Of a DNA stretch of 64,000 bases, positions 46,027-54,187 are shown in pieces. Positions within the stretch are counted from its first letter, which is position 1, and each line of letters begins with the position of its first letter. A program made the position numbers and the translations under genes. The notes beneath the pieces are model-generated. The model was not told the origin of the DNA and ran no database searches. It saw only the letters and a program-made list of their open reading frames with translations. Source of the DNA: Sporosarcina sp. ACRSL (GTDB lineage Bacteria > Bacillota > Bacilli > Bacillales_A > Planococcaceae); the NCBI RefSeq assembly GCF_022346605.1, contig NZ_JAKRNT010000009.1:62001-126000 (forward strand). Reading direction: 5' to 3'.

Positions 46027-46064
46027 AAGGCTGTCCATAGCTTGTTAAGTGATGGACAGCCTTT
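46027..46064 (-). terminator. Terminator of the DUF421 gene
   Basis: AAGGCTGTCCAT and ATGGACAGCCTTT arms. Confidence 0.8.
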
Positions 46065-46104
46065 CTCTTATGTTAGTATGTAGTTCAACTCTAGTTGGCT
46101 GGAA

Positions 46105-46815
46105 TCAGCTTGGCTGTTGTCCATCCAACTCTACAGTGTCATCAAATCCTTTTATAAAGAATCCATCAGTCTCTGACCATTCGCAATAAAGGATTTCCTC
46201 TATATATTGATACCCTTTCTCGTTGACCCCTTGCAACAGCCATTCTTTGGACTTACCGATTGCTTTCAACACTTCAGGCTTTATTTCACCCTCATCAATT
46301 AGCAACACACTCGGTTCTTCTTCCTTCTTTTCGATTCCCAAATCTTCTACTGCAACAGAATTATATTTCGCGAAAGGATTGATAGAAATTTGCCCTCCCG
46401 GTTCGATATACATATCACGTACTTCCTTTAATGAAAAAATCCCTTGTTGACGAAGCATCGATCGGACCTGCTCCATTTCCAATTGATTTTTCTCAAACGC
46501 TTTCCGATTGATCTTTCCATTTGATAGTAACTGATCGGCTTCACCTTTTACTAAAATACGCAACGGATTAAATTTAGCAACCAATTTCTCAACCGCCAAT
46601 ATAGCTATTGCCCATACTGCCAATGAAAAAAGGAACATCCAAATTGTTACTTTCTTGTCATAAATACTTTCTTCAAGGATTCCGCCAAACACTATTAAAT
46701 AGATGATGTCATACGGAGTCATCTCAGCTAAAGGTTTCTTGCCTAAAAGCCTAGTGATGGTCATAAGAGCAATTAACCCAATAATAAGCTTCATCCCAAT
46801 TAGTAGATAATCCAT
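46105..46815 (-). CDS. DUF421 (YetF-type) membrane protein
   Basis: A 236-aa protein with three N-terminal helices (to ~residue 82), then the cytoplasmic YetF domain: GKPLAEMTPYDII in the first loop, PLRILVKGEADQLLSNGKIN, MEQVRSMLRQQGIFSLKEV and VLLIDEGEIKPEVLKAIGKS. Function is unknown; YetF homologues affect spore and vegetative membrane traits. TAGGAGG precedes the ATG. It is divergent from the sigma-B-type stress gene. Confidence 0.88.
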   Translation of the reverse strand: MDYLLIGMKLIIGLIALMTITRLLGKKPLAEMTPYDIIYLIVFGGILEESIYDKKVTIWMFLFSLAVWAIAILAVEKLVAKFNPLRILVKGEADQLLSNGKINRKAFEKNQLEMEQVRSMLRQQGIFSLKEVRDMYIEPGGQISINPFAKYNSVAVEDLGIEKKEEEPSVLLIDEGEIKPEVLKAIGKSKEWLLQGVNEKGYQYIEEILYCEWSETDGFFIKGFDDTVELDGQQPS

Positions 46816-46882
46816 AGCTATTCCTCCTATTCATCATTTAGTTACCCGAATCGCATTATTTAAATCTAGTAGAATCTGTCAT

Positions 46883-46907
46883 GTTTCAAAATGGAAGGTT
46901 CGGGTAT
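46883..46907 (+). promoter_or_regulatory. Sigma-B-like promoter of the general stress gene
   Basis: GTTTCA (46883-46888) and GGGTAT (46902-46907) are 13 bp apart; the sigma-B consensus is GTTTAA and GGGTAT with 12-15 bp. The ORF start lies 53 nt on. Confidence 0.75.
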
Positions 46908-46960
46908 TTCCTAGAGTAGCAATTACCTAGAACAAAAACTTTGATCAGGAGGCGTTTTAA

Positions 46961-47437
46961 ATGGTACAACGACATGTAGTAGGTTACTATGATACTGAAT
47001 CTGAAGCTGTGGCTGCAATTGAAGACTTAAAACAACAAGGATACAGTTCAAGTGAAATTTCCATCATTAGCAAGGATCGAGATCATGTAGATCATATAGA
47101 GGAAGAAACTGGAACCCACGCTGCGGATGGAGCGGCTACCGGTGCAGCAACAGGAGGAGTTCTAGGCGGGCTGGGCGGCGTGCTAGCTGGAATCGGAGCA
47201 CTTGCAATTCCAGGCGTCGGTCCAATTATCGCAGCAGGTCCGATCGTAGCAGGACTGACCGGCGCTGCCGCAGGAGCTGGGGTTGGCGGACTCGCTGGCG
47301 CATTGATCGGAATGGGGATTCCAGAAGATGAAGCAAATCGTTATAATGATTATTTCAATGAAGGAAAGATTCTTGTTTTAGTGGATGGAGAATACCGGAA
47401 TACGCGTCTAGATTATCCTGACCGTCCGATTGTTTAA
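46961..47437 (+). CDS. General stress protein 17M-like (YflT domain) with glycine-rich zipper
   Basis: A 158-aa protein. The N-terminal ~45 residues are the YflT/GSP17M fold (VVGYYDTESEAVAAIEDLKQ, SEISIISKDRDHV). The middle is a long Gly/Ala hydrophobic stretch (~58-125), GAATGGVLGGLGGVLAGIGA, that could insert in membrane. The end is PEDEANRYNDYFNEGKILVLVD. Members are induced by heat, salt or ethanol; their mechanism is unknown. The upstream sigma-B-like promoter supports stress control. Confidence 0.88.
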   Translation: MVQRHVVGYYDTESEAVAAIEDLKQQGYSSSEISIISKDRDHVDHIEEETGTHAADGAATGAATGGVLGGLGGVLAGIGALAIPGVGPIIAAGPIVAGLTGAAAGAGVGGLAGALIGMGIPEDEANRYNDYFNEGKILVLVDGEYRNTRLDYPDRPIV

Positions 47438-47443
47438 AATAAA

Positions 47444-47478
47444 GAAAGGCTGTTCCCGATCGAAGGGAGCAGCCTTTT
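47444..47478. terminator. Bidirectional terminator
   Basis: AAAGGCTG/CAGCCTTTT with inner TTCCC/GGGAG pairing, between convergent genes. Confidence 0.8.
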
Positions 47479-47482
47479 CATT

Positions 47483-48043
47483 TTAATAATATGGTGATAT
47501 TAATATGTAGACAAGTACACCAGTAAGGCTGACGTATAACCAAATCGGCATCGTCCAACGTGCGATTTTACGGTGACGCTCATGTTCCCTGTTCCAAGCC
47601 CTTGCTACACTTGTCAATGCTAGAGGAACGATAGCTGCAGCGAGTAGTATATGAGTGATGAGCACAAAATAGTAAATACCCGCTAAAATCCCATCCCCAC
47701 CATACGAAGTGGATGGAGCCAAATAGTGAAATGTTACATAGGTCACTAGGAATAAGGCTGTTGTACAAAAAGCAGCATAGATAAATTTACGATGAACATT
47801 TATATTCCTTTTTTTAATTGCGATGAGGGCTGCAACTAAGAAAACAAATGTGAAGCTATTAAAAATCGCATTCAAAAGAGGAAGTATTGTAACATCGAAT
47901 GCATCAAAATCTTCCACTCCTCCTCGCCTGCCTGACAATAAGCCGATCACGCCGAGTAAAACAATCGTTAAAATAATGATGGCTGGCCGATAATTTCTTT
48001 TTTTAAATAACTTTTCTTGCTTTATTTCTGCAGATTGATTCAT
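47483..48043 (-). CDS. yozB: DUF420 (YozB-type) membrane protein
   Basis: A 186-aa protein with five predicted helices and conserved His residues (NVHRKFIYAAF, FHYLAPS, LITHILLAAAIVPLAL, HERHRKIARWTMPIW) typical of the YozB/CtaM-related DUF420 group, which is linked to haem-copper oxidase assembly in Staphylococcus. Here no cytochrome oxidase genes are adjacent, so the role is inferred. AAGGAG precedes the ATG. Confidence 0.88.
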   Translation of the reverse strand: MNQSAEIKQEKLFKKRNYRPAIIILTIVLLGVIGLLSGRRGGVEDFDAFDVTILPLLNAIFNSFTFVFLVAALIAIKKRNINVHRKFIYAAFCTTALFLVTYVTFHYLAPSTSYGGDGILAGIYYFVLITHILLAAAIVPLALTSVARAWNREHERHRKIARWTMPIWLYVSLTGVLVYILISPYY

Positions 48044-48136
48044 GTAAACAACTCCTTAAACGCTACAAGTCTTCTCGTAGTGTAACATAATTTCGGCTCC
48101 ATAAGACCGACTTCACATTGTTGTCAAAATGAAAAA

Positions 48137-48161
48137 ACAGCCGGGCAAACTACCCCGACTG
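48137..48161 (-). terminator. Terminator of the amino-acid ABC operon
   Basis: AGTCGGG/CCCGGCT arms followed on the minus strand by GTTTTTTC; it starts within the last codons of the ATPase gene region. Confidence 0.75.
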
Positions 48162-48163
48162 CA

Positions 48164-48916
48164 CTATTTTTTGGATAAGGTCCGGTACAAGAATGCCTTT
48201 GTCCGTTCCATTTTAGGGTTATTCAATAATTCTACAGGATTTCCGGATTCAACAATTTCCCCTTTATCCATAAAAATCGCTTTGTTTGCGACATCCTTCG
48301 CAAATTCCATTTCATGTGTGACAACAACCATAGTCATATCCTCAAAAGCTAGGTCCTTCATGACCTGTAGCACTTCCCCTGTTAATTCCGGATCCAGTGC
48401 TGATGTAGGTTCATCGAACAAAAGAATTTCAGGGTTCCTCATCAAGGCACGTGCAATTGCCACCCTTTGTTTTTGACCACCCGAAAGCTTTGAGGGCAAC
48501 ACATCAGCTTTATCGGAGAGACCGACCTTTCTTAACAATTCCATACTCAACTCACGGTTTTCCTGTGGACTTCCCTGTTTTAAAAGCTTCGGTGCAAGTT
48601 CAAGATTTTCCACTACTGTCAAATGAGGGAATAGATTAAAATGCTGAAAAACCATTCCCATTTTAGATGTAATCTGTTTTACTTGTTGAGGTTTTGAGTA
48701 GATTCCGTCTTTTACAATGTATTTACCGTTGACCGAAATGCTTCCTCCATCCAATTCCTCTAGGTGAACTAAGCTCCTAAGCATCGTGCTTTTCCCAGAT
48801 CCGGAAGGACCGATGACGGCAATGACGTCATTTTTATTCACTTCAAAACTAATCTGCTTCAACACTTCAAGCGGACCATATGATTTTTTAATATTTTTCA
48901 CTTCAAGAATCGGCAT
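48164..48916 (-). CDS. Polar amino acid ABC transporter ATP-binding protein
   Basis: A ~250-aa PAAT-family ATPase (GlnQ/TcyC type): Walker [11 protein letters not shown]-loop [18 protein letters not shown], signature LSGGQKQR, Walker [16 protein letters not shown] and switch [10 protein letters not shown]. The start is placed at ATG 48916 because AAGGAG is 8 nt upstream; the GTG three codons earlier overlaps it. It is the third gene of a binding protein-permease-ATPase operon. Confidence 0.93.
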   Translation of the reverse strand: MPILEVKNIKKSYGPLEVLKQISFEVNKNDVIAVIGPSGSGKSTMLRSLVHLEELDGGSISVNGKYIVKDGIYSKPQQVKQITSKMGMVFQHFNLFPHLTVVENLELAPKLLKQGSPQENRELSMELLRKVGLSDKADVLPSKLSGGQKQRVAIARALMRNPEILLFDEPTSALDPELTGEVLQVMKDLAFEDMTMVVVTHEMEFAKDVANKAIFMDKGEIVESGNPVELLNNPKMERTKAFLYRTLSKK

Positions 48917-48951
48917 ATCTTTCACTCCTTACATTACTTTTACTATGCCAT

Positions 48952-49611
48952 TCAATCAAATCGCAATCGTCTTTCCAACCATTTGAAGAACAATGTCAAA
49001 CAGATCGTAATCAGTAGATAGATGACGCCTGCCAACAAGAATGGGATAATTGTGAAATCGCGGTTGACGGCTGTTTGTGCAAAATGAAGCAATTCAGGAA
49101 CTGCCACTGCATATAGCAATGCTGTATCCTTCACCAAAGTGACGGATTCATTTGCAACTGAAGGCAATGCAATACGGAACATTTGAGGCAATACGACCTT
49201 TCTCATCGTCTGCCATCTATTCAAACCAAGCACTTGAGCTGCTTCATATTGGCCTTTGTCAATCGCAAGCAATCCACCGCGGAAAATCTCAGCGAAATAT
49301 GCGGCATAATTTAAAATGAACCCTATACAAGCTGCAACAAATCGATCCAGCACCAAATATTCTCCTACAACCGGAATAAGCGGCAGACCGAAAACGATGA
49401 ATAGTAATTGTAATAAGAGAGGTGTTCCCCGCAATAAATAAATATATGCGTTAGCCAAATACGCTAACGTTTTAATGGAACTTCTTGCAATTAATGTTAA
49501 GATAAACCCGAGTGGAATGGAGACTGCAATCGCAATTAAGAATAGGAGAACTGTTGCTTGTGCTCCTTCCAACATCGGCTTTAATATCGATAATAAATAG
49601 TCGATAGACAT
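48952..49611 (-). CDS. Polar amino acid ABC transporter permease
   Basis: A 219-aa permease of the HisM/GlnP type with about five helices. YIYLLRGTPLLLQLLFIVFG is the family motif, and the EAA loop is at EAAQVLGLNRWQTMRKVVLPQ. GAAGGGG precedes the ATG. A single permease gene implies a homodimeric channel. Confidence 0.93.
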   Translation of the reverse strand: MSIDYLLSILKPMLEGAQATVLLFLIAIAVSIPLGFILTLIARSSIKTLAYLANAYIYLLRGTPLLLQLLFIVFGLPLIPVVGEYLVLDRFVAACIGFILNYAAYFAEIFRGGLLAIDKGQYEAAQVLGLNRWQTMRKVVLPQMFRIALPSVANESVTLVKDTALLYAVAVPELLHFAQTAVNRDFTIIPFLLAGVIYLLITICLTLFFKWLERRLRFD

Positions 49612-49676
49612 ACGCGATAACCCCTTCTAAAAAGCAAAACAGGTTTTCTTATCGAAAACCCTTCCTGCCCGTACTA

Positions 49677-50462
49677 TTATTTAAGTATTTTATCTTCCCC
49701 GAACCATTTCTCGGAGATTTTTGCTGCAGTACCGTCTTCATTCATTTTATCCAAAGCGTCCTGTAGTTTAGCAAGCAACTCTTCATTCCCTTTTTTCACA
49801 CCGACGCCATACTGTTCAGGAGCTAATGACTCGTCCAACACCTTAAAAGTACCTTCTTCTTTTGACATATAATAATCGATGACGACTTCATCAATGACAA
49901 CTGCGTCAACACGGCCCGATTTCAAGTCGGAAAGTGCAAGTACATTATCCGAGTATTCGGAGACGGACTTGAGTTCCGATTGAATTGAATTGCTGTTCAA
50001 AGCATCTGCAGCTGACGATAGTGCTTGCAAACCAATTGCTTTACTAGACAGGTCGTTTAAGCTGGTAATTTCTGAATCAGCTAAAGTTGCTACAACCTGT
50101 GCGTTTTCCAAATACGGCTTTGTAAAGAGTACTTTTTCTTTGCGCTCATCCGTAATCGTATACCCGTTCCAGATCAAATCAATTCTTCCGCTGCTTAATT
50201 CGGTTTCTTTTGTTTTCCAGTCGATCGGCTGGAACTTCACTTCCATACCCATATATTCTGCTGCAGCCTTCGCATAATCGATATCAAAACCTGTTAGTTC
50301 ATTGTTCTCATCGCGGAAACCCATTGGAGCGAATTTATCATCAACTCCGATAACGAGCGTATTATCACCACTGGCATTTCCGTTTGTATTTGAACTGCCA
50401 CAGCCTGTAACGATGAGCAATGCGGCTATTGAAATGATAGCTAATGTCATAAGTTTTTTCAT
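49677..50462 (-). CDS. Polar amino acid ABC transporter substrate-binding lipoprotein
   Basis: A 261-aa lipoprotein; lipobox LIVTGC, then a linker rich in Asn/Gly/Ser. The SBP_bac_3 fold shows KFAPMGFRDENNELTGFDID, the acidic PIDWKTKETELSSGRIDLIW and the second-lobe GVGVKKGNEELLAKLQDALD. It feeds the permease/ATPase pair downstream. Ligand could be glutamine, cystine or another amino acid; no T-box or SAM riboswitch is seen upstream to decide. Confidence 0.92.
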   Translation of the reverse strand: MKKLMTLAIISIAALLIVTGCGSSNTNGNASGDNTLVIGVDDKFAPMGFRDENNELTGFDIDYAKAAAEYMGMEVKFQPIDWKTKETELSSGRIDLIWNGYTITDERKEKVLFTKPYLENAQVVATLADSEITSLNDLSSKAIGLQALSSAADALNSNSIQSELKSVSEYSDNVLALSDLKSGRVDAVVIDEVVIDYYMSKEEGTFKVLDESLAPEQYGVGVKKGNEELLAKLQDALDKMNEDGTAAKISEKWFGEDKILK

Positions 50463-50697
50463 TGTTGTCTCCCCTTATCATAATCTCGCTTTAACACTTT
50501 AGTCTGTTAACGTACTGATATAGTATCATGCTTTACACATAATGAAAACCCCCATAGTAATTTACGGAATTTTCGTTATTAGACAATCGTCCTTAGTATA
50601 TGAAGCGGATAACGTTTTGATTCTAATGAAAAGGGAAAATGTACAGTAGTAGCTCGTAGAATGAATGACGGAAAACAGATAAAAAGGAGGATGTAAA

Positions 50698-50979
50698 ATG
50701 GTGAGAGATTTTCCGGAAGATAAGGATCGTAAGCCAAATGAGGATAAGGAATTCAAAAATGAATATGTAGAAAACAGTATCGAAAATGAAACGATACAAT
50801 CCGAGCAGCCTCCTTCCCCTGTCGCGGAAAGTTATGAATTGGGCAGAGAACCAAATGGAATCGACCCGGTTTCGATTTTTGAAAAAGGGCAGTCGTTTCA
50901 GGAATTCCCCGAAGAATTTCATTCACAAAGGATGAATCGACTCGGCAAAGAACCGAACGGCATGGACCCTGAAGATTGA
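50698..50979 (+). CDS. Uncharacterised acidic 93-aa protein with a duplicated motif
   Basis: A hydrophilic, Glu/Asp/Pro-rich protein with no signal peptide or membrane helix. AAAGGAGGATG stands before the ATG and a strong terminator follows. Near residues 48-57 it has LGREPNGIDP and near 82-91 LGKEPNGMDP, so a ten-residue unit is repeated about 34 residues apart. I do not recognise the family. The composition suggests an intrinsically disordered, perhaps spore- or stress-related protein (inference). It is divergent from the amino-acid importer. Confidence 0.75.
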   Translation: MVRDFPEDKDRKPNEDKEFKNEYVENSIENETIQSEQPPSPVAESYELGREPNGIDPVSIFEKGQSFQEFPEEFHSQRMNRLGKEPNGMDPED

Positions 50980-50993
50980 TAACCTGAAAAGCA

Positions 50994-51026
50994 AAAAGCC
51001 AGCTGCTCTTTCCGCAGCTGGCTTTT
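50994..51026 (+). terminator. Terminator of the 93-aa ORF
   Basis: AAAAGCCAGCTGC/GCAGCTGGCTTTT, 7-nt loop. Confidence 0.85.
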
Positions 51027-51171
51027 CGATGTCGTCCCGGCAGACTTCAATAATCCCGTACAAACATTGATTAACAGCATTCATGCGTGCCAATGTGTAA
51101 AATTCGTGTGAAATAATTTTACGTTCTACTTCTCACATGATTTATTGACTTAAATTAATGTTCTTGAACGC

Positions 51172-51282
51172 TTACCTTTTGTTCGGAATTGTTTCATTCG
51201 TCATGAGTTCAATCCACTTATTTAACCAATCTATTTCCTCTTGAGATATTTCTTGTTCTATTTCCTTATGACTTGCTTTCAG
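51172..51282 (-). pseudogene. Short coding remnant between the 93-aa ORF and the APH gene
   Basis: A minus-strand frame without a start gives LKASHKEIEQEISQEEIDWL and continues NKWIELMTNETIPNKR to a TAA. It has a coding look but no ribosome site and stops upstream. Another frame at 51302-51420 gives EGYLYTEADDEKSKYVNTLQ and ends in RTIPVMVS. These are probably tails of lost genes; families not recognised. Confidence 0.35.
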
Positions 51283-51354
51283 ATGGGATTATAGCCTGTT
51301 TTTATGAAACCATAACAGGTATGGTTCTCATTTCATAGATTTTTTGGAGAGTAT

Positions 51355-52149
51355 TTACATACTTCGACTTCTCGTCATCAGCCTCTGTGTATAGATACCC
51401 CTCGATAAGCCTGTATCCGAATACGATGTGTCCCAATCAATGAGCGCGATTTTCCCGTCGGCATAGATCAGGTTGGTCACCCAGAAGTCCCGGTGGCATA
51501 GCACGAGGGGCAGTCTTTCGATGCGGGCGAGTATCTCGTCTGCGTGCTTATCGATGTCGATGAGCATTTGCCGCACGTGCTGCGGCAATTCGCAGTCTTC
51601 CGATCGTATATAATCGTAGACGACCGGCCATGACCGGTAATGCAGATACGTATTTTTCATGAAATCAGCATGGCTCAGGTTGTTCAGGCTCTGCAGCACA
51701 GCGGGCTGCTCCGTATACAGTTTGCCTTGGTAGCGTCCTAACTCCAGCGCGGCCTGTTCATACATGTCACCGGTCAAGTCTAAACCGGTTATGCCATCGA
51801 TATATTCCAACCACAGCTGGAATTCATTTTCTTCGGCATTGATCTCGGCGTGATAACATGTTGGCCAGCAGAAGGCATCCGAGAACGTCGCTCCCAAGTC
51901 GGACATATATAGATCATATTCCCGGCGCCATGAACCTGGATCTCCGTAACGCTCCCATTTTTTCTGGATTTTCAACACAATACGGTACGGCATTTTTTCA
52001 CCATCTGCAGTTTCGGCGATTCCAGTTACTAGGTAAACATTCCCCACAGTTCCACCTTGTAATGGTGTTGTTTGGTACTCTGTAGAAATAATATTTGTTT
52101 TAAAGTGTTGGTTTAAAGTATAAATTAGCTTTTCAAGTTCGATATTCAT
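51355..52149 (-). CDS. Aminoglycoside phosphotransferase (APH)-family protein, C-terminally truncated
   Basis: A 264-aa kinase-like protein. TPLQGGTVGNVYLV is the nucleotide loop, VLKIQKKWERYG carries the Lys, and the catalytic loop is VLCHRDFWVTNLIYADG followed by ALIDWDTS. After this metal-binding Asp the usual ~50-80 residues are missing: the frame shifts into TGLSRGIYTQRLMTRSRSM and stops. About 51440-51960 is visibly more GC-rich than its flanks, suggesting transfer. ATGGGGGAC precedes the ATG. Activity is doubtful. Confidence 0.7.
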   Translation of the reverse strand: MNIELEKLIYTLNQHFKTNIISTEYQTTPLQGGTVGNVYLVTGIAETADGEKMPYRIVLKIQKKWERYGDPGSWRREYDLYMSDLGATFSDAFCWPTCYHAEINAEENEFQLWLEYIDGITGLDLTGDMYEQAALELGRYQGKLYTEQPAVLQSLNNLSHADFMKNTYLHYRSWPVVYDYIRSEDCELPQHVRQMLIDIDKHADEILARIERLPLVLCHRDFWVTNLIYADGKIALIDWDTSYSDTGLSRGIYTQRLMTRSRSM

Positions 52150-52210
52150 TTTAGTCCCCCATGAATATTTAATTAAAGCATCAGATCGTCAAATAATATA
52201 GTGACGTTTA

Positions 52211-53119
52211 TTAACTAGATACTAAGCTACTGTCGACATAAGGCAGTAGATAGTCCTTAAAATAATATATAGGTCTTGATGAATCATCTTTAATACTGCT
52301 TGTCATGACTACTACCAATTGATAGTTAGGTACAAGCATAATATATTGGCCCTCGTATCCTTTCGCCAGAACGATCCTATCTTTTTGATTATCAAATTGT
52401 TTATTCCACCAGTGGTATGCGTATGAAGTACCATCACCAACTTTGACTTTTGGACTTGTAGATTCCTCAATCCACTGAAGGGGCAAGATTTGTTTGGATT
52501 TCCATCGTCCTTTATTTACATAAAGCGTTCCTATTTTTAACATATCAACCGTTTTCATCGTTAATCCGAATCCACCAATGGCTATATCTTGAGCATCGCG
52601 GTTCCACTTATAATCTGTTATTCCTAGTGGTGTAAATAAATGCTTTTTAGCGAATTTTTCTGTGTCCAACCCAGTTGTCTTTTGTAAGATTGCACTTAAC
52701 AAGTGTGAAGAACCACAACTGTAGACCATTTCTTTTCCAGGAGGATGATCAACGTCCTGATTAAGTACAAAATTGACCCAATTTTTGCTGGGTATCATAC
52801 TACTATTACCCGGATAGTGTAACCCTGAAGTCATTGTCAGAAGGTGCTTGATTGTAATTCTTTGATCCTCTTTATCTTTATTAAATTCCGGAAAGTAATT
52901 AATTATTGGTGTGTTGACATTTTCGATGTACCCTTTGTCTATCGCAATTCCAATCAGTGCTGATAAGATGCTTTTTGTAACAGAATATATTTTATGTTGT
53001 TTTTCTTTCATTTTGTTGTTTCGAAAATATTCAAATATCACAGTACTATTCCTTTGTACGAGGACGCTATCAATTTTGTCCTTTTTTATTGCCTTTTCAA
53101 ACTCCGTTAAAGATTTCAC
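52211..53119 (-). CDS. Serine hydrolase, class C beta-lactamase/esterase family
   Basis: A 302-aa protein of the beta-lactamase-related fold with no signal peptide, so probably cytoplasmic. The SxxK nucleophile is SVTK (46-49); the second motif is YSCG in KEMVYSCGSSHLL; the late KGYEGQYIMLVPN stands in the KTG region. Members hydrolyse esters, D-peptides or 6-aminohexanoate oligomers. Start GTG with AAGGGGG 12 nt upstream. It is the only clearly intact gene of the 51-55.5 kb decayed zone. Confidence 0.8.
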   Translation of the reverse strand: MKSLTEFEKAIKKDKIDSVLVQRNSTVIFEYFRNNKMKEKQHKIYSVTKSILSALIGIAIDKGYIENVNTPIINYFPEFNKDKEDQRITIKHLLTMTSGLHYPGNSSMIPSKNWVNFVLNQDVDHPPGKEMVYSCGSSHLLSAILQKTTGLDTEKFAKKHLFTPLGITDYKWNRDAQDIAIGGFGLTMKTVDMLKIGTLYVNKGRWKSKQILPLQWIEESTSPKVKVGDGTSYAYHWWNKQFDNQKDRIVLAKGYEGQYIMLVPNYQLVVVMTSSIKDDSSRPIYYFKDYLLPYVDSSLVSS

Positions 53120-53136
53120 TCTTCTGTGGATCCCCC

Positions 53137-53290
53137 TTATATATTAATCCAATATCTTTGTTCTTCTTTCTTAATTTCAAATCCAAGAGATTTATAGAAA
53201 TATCCGTCCACCCTTTCCCCTCCTAAAACAAATTATTAAAATCCTGAACATAAGCCATAGCCACTGTGTCTGTGTTTATCAATATACCCT
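53137..53290 (-). pseudogene. GNAT acetyltransferase remnant (C-terminus)
   Basis: Minus-strand translation gives DTVAMAYVQDFNNLF, a frameshift, then GGERVDGYFYKSLGFEIKKE and EQRYWINI to a TAA. GYFYKSLGFE is the conserved end of GNAT domains. The N-terminal part is missing. It directly precedes the serine hydrolase gene. Confidence 0.55.
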
Positions 53291-53484
53291 CACCATAGTA
53301 ACATAACATTTTGAATATTCAAGTCGAAGAATGAAAGAATATTACATTATATCCCAAGTTATTCCCCCTAAAACAACTAAACAACGGAATTCTCAAAAAA
53401 TTAACAAGATAGTGTAGCATCTGTTTCGGAACGGCAAATTTGGAGTAGGGATTCTTTTGAAGAATCACCCTAATTCTCTTACGG
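53291..53484. other. Spacer between gene remnants
   Basis: AT-rich; no gene or clear structure is recognised apart from a short hairpin (GGGATTCTT/AAGAATCACCC) near 53450. Confidence 0.4.
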
Positions 53485-53680
53485 TATCCTTTGGAATTTC
53501 TTTATCTAAATGAATTTGAAAGTATTGATCATTTTAAACATAACCTAGAAGACTTAATGAATTACTTTTACAACAAACGGATAAAAGCAAATTTAAAAAG
53601 GCAAGAGTCCGGTACAATACAGAACTCTTGCCCAACAGTCTTCTTAATATTCATCTGTCCAACTTAAAGTCTGAGCGTTT
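53485..53680 (+). mobile_element. IS3-family transposase remnant, right end
   Basis: Plus-strand translation near 53490-53590 reads LYLNEFESIDHFKHNLEDLM then NYFYNKRIKANLK, the conserved C-terminal part of IS3-type OrfB (YxNxKRIKAKLKG). The GLSPVQYR motif is corrupted. TGTCCAACTTAAAGTCTGAG at ~53657-53676 resembles an IS3/IS150 terminal repeat. The rest of the element is gone. Confidence 0.6.
53600..53632 (-). terminator. Terminator hairpin on the minus strand
   Basis: GGCAAGAGT/ACTCTTGCC arms followed on the minus strand by TTTTTAAATT. It overlaps the IS3 remnant end. Confidence 0.5.
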
Positions 53681-53808
53681 ATAATTAGCTATTTATGCTC
53701 CCTGTTCCTATTGAAGTATTACATAATTAGGGCTGTTCTTGCATTGTATTTAGAGTTATTCTCCCCGCCAACTAAATCCGTTAGAATGAACGTTCCCCTC
53801 TCATTATA

Positions 53809-53937
53809 TCAGTATGCTAATTCCACTTTTAGATCCATCTCAATCTCACTCATAGCAAAGAAGTTGTTCAGTCTTCTTGTAATGGATTCAACCAATGCCT
53901 CCGCCAATTCATCAGGAATCGCCTTTTGGTAAATCAT
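53809..53937 (-). CDS. Possible 42-aa ORF, unrecognised
   Basis: The frame reads MIYQKAIPDELAEALVESIT then RRLNNFFAMSEIEMDLKVEL. It is amphipathic and coding-like, but no convincing ribosome site precedes the ATG and it lies among pseudogenes. It may be the tail of a lost gene. Confidence 0.3.
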   Translation of the reverse strand: MIYQKAIPDELAEALVESITRRLNNFFAMSEIEMDLKVELAY

Positions 53938-53988
53938 TGTAAATCCGATAAAGCAACAGGAGAGAAGCTTTCAAAAGCAGAATTTTAT

Positions 53989-54185
53989 TATTTTTGTAAA
54001 CATTTAATTATAATTACACTTCGGTAATTTGTAACATTCCAACTTGTATACTCAATGAATCGATATCCTTTTTTTGAGTAAAAGTTTCTAAGATGCGTAG
54101 CCCCCTCAGCTGTATCAAGGGCTAACTCCTTTACTTTTTCCTACTATTTCCCCTTTGTATGACTGCTTTTTGACAATATCAATTT
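53989..54185 (-). pseudogene. GNAT acetyltransferase remnant
   Basis: Minus-strand translation gives LALDTAEGATHLRNFYSKKG, then YRFIEYTSWNVTNYRSVIII, then KCLQK and a TAA. This is the C-terminal acetyl-CoA-binding end of a GNAT domain. Upstream DIVKKQSYKGEIVGK continues in another frame, with stops, and the N-terminus is absent. Confidence 0.65.
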
Positions 54186-54187
54186 TC

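Noticed and set aside
53711..53932. 73-codon plus-strand frame in the decayed zone
   Set aside because: No ribosome site; the opposite strand has the more coding-like 42-codon frame.
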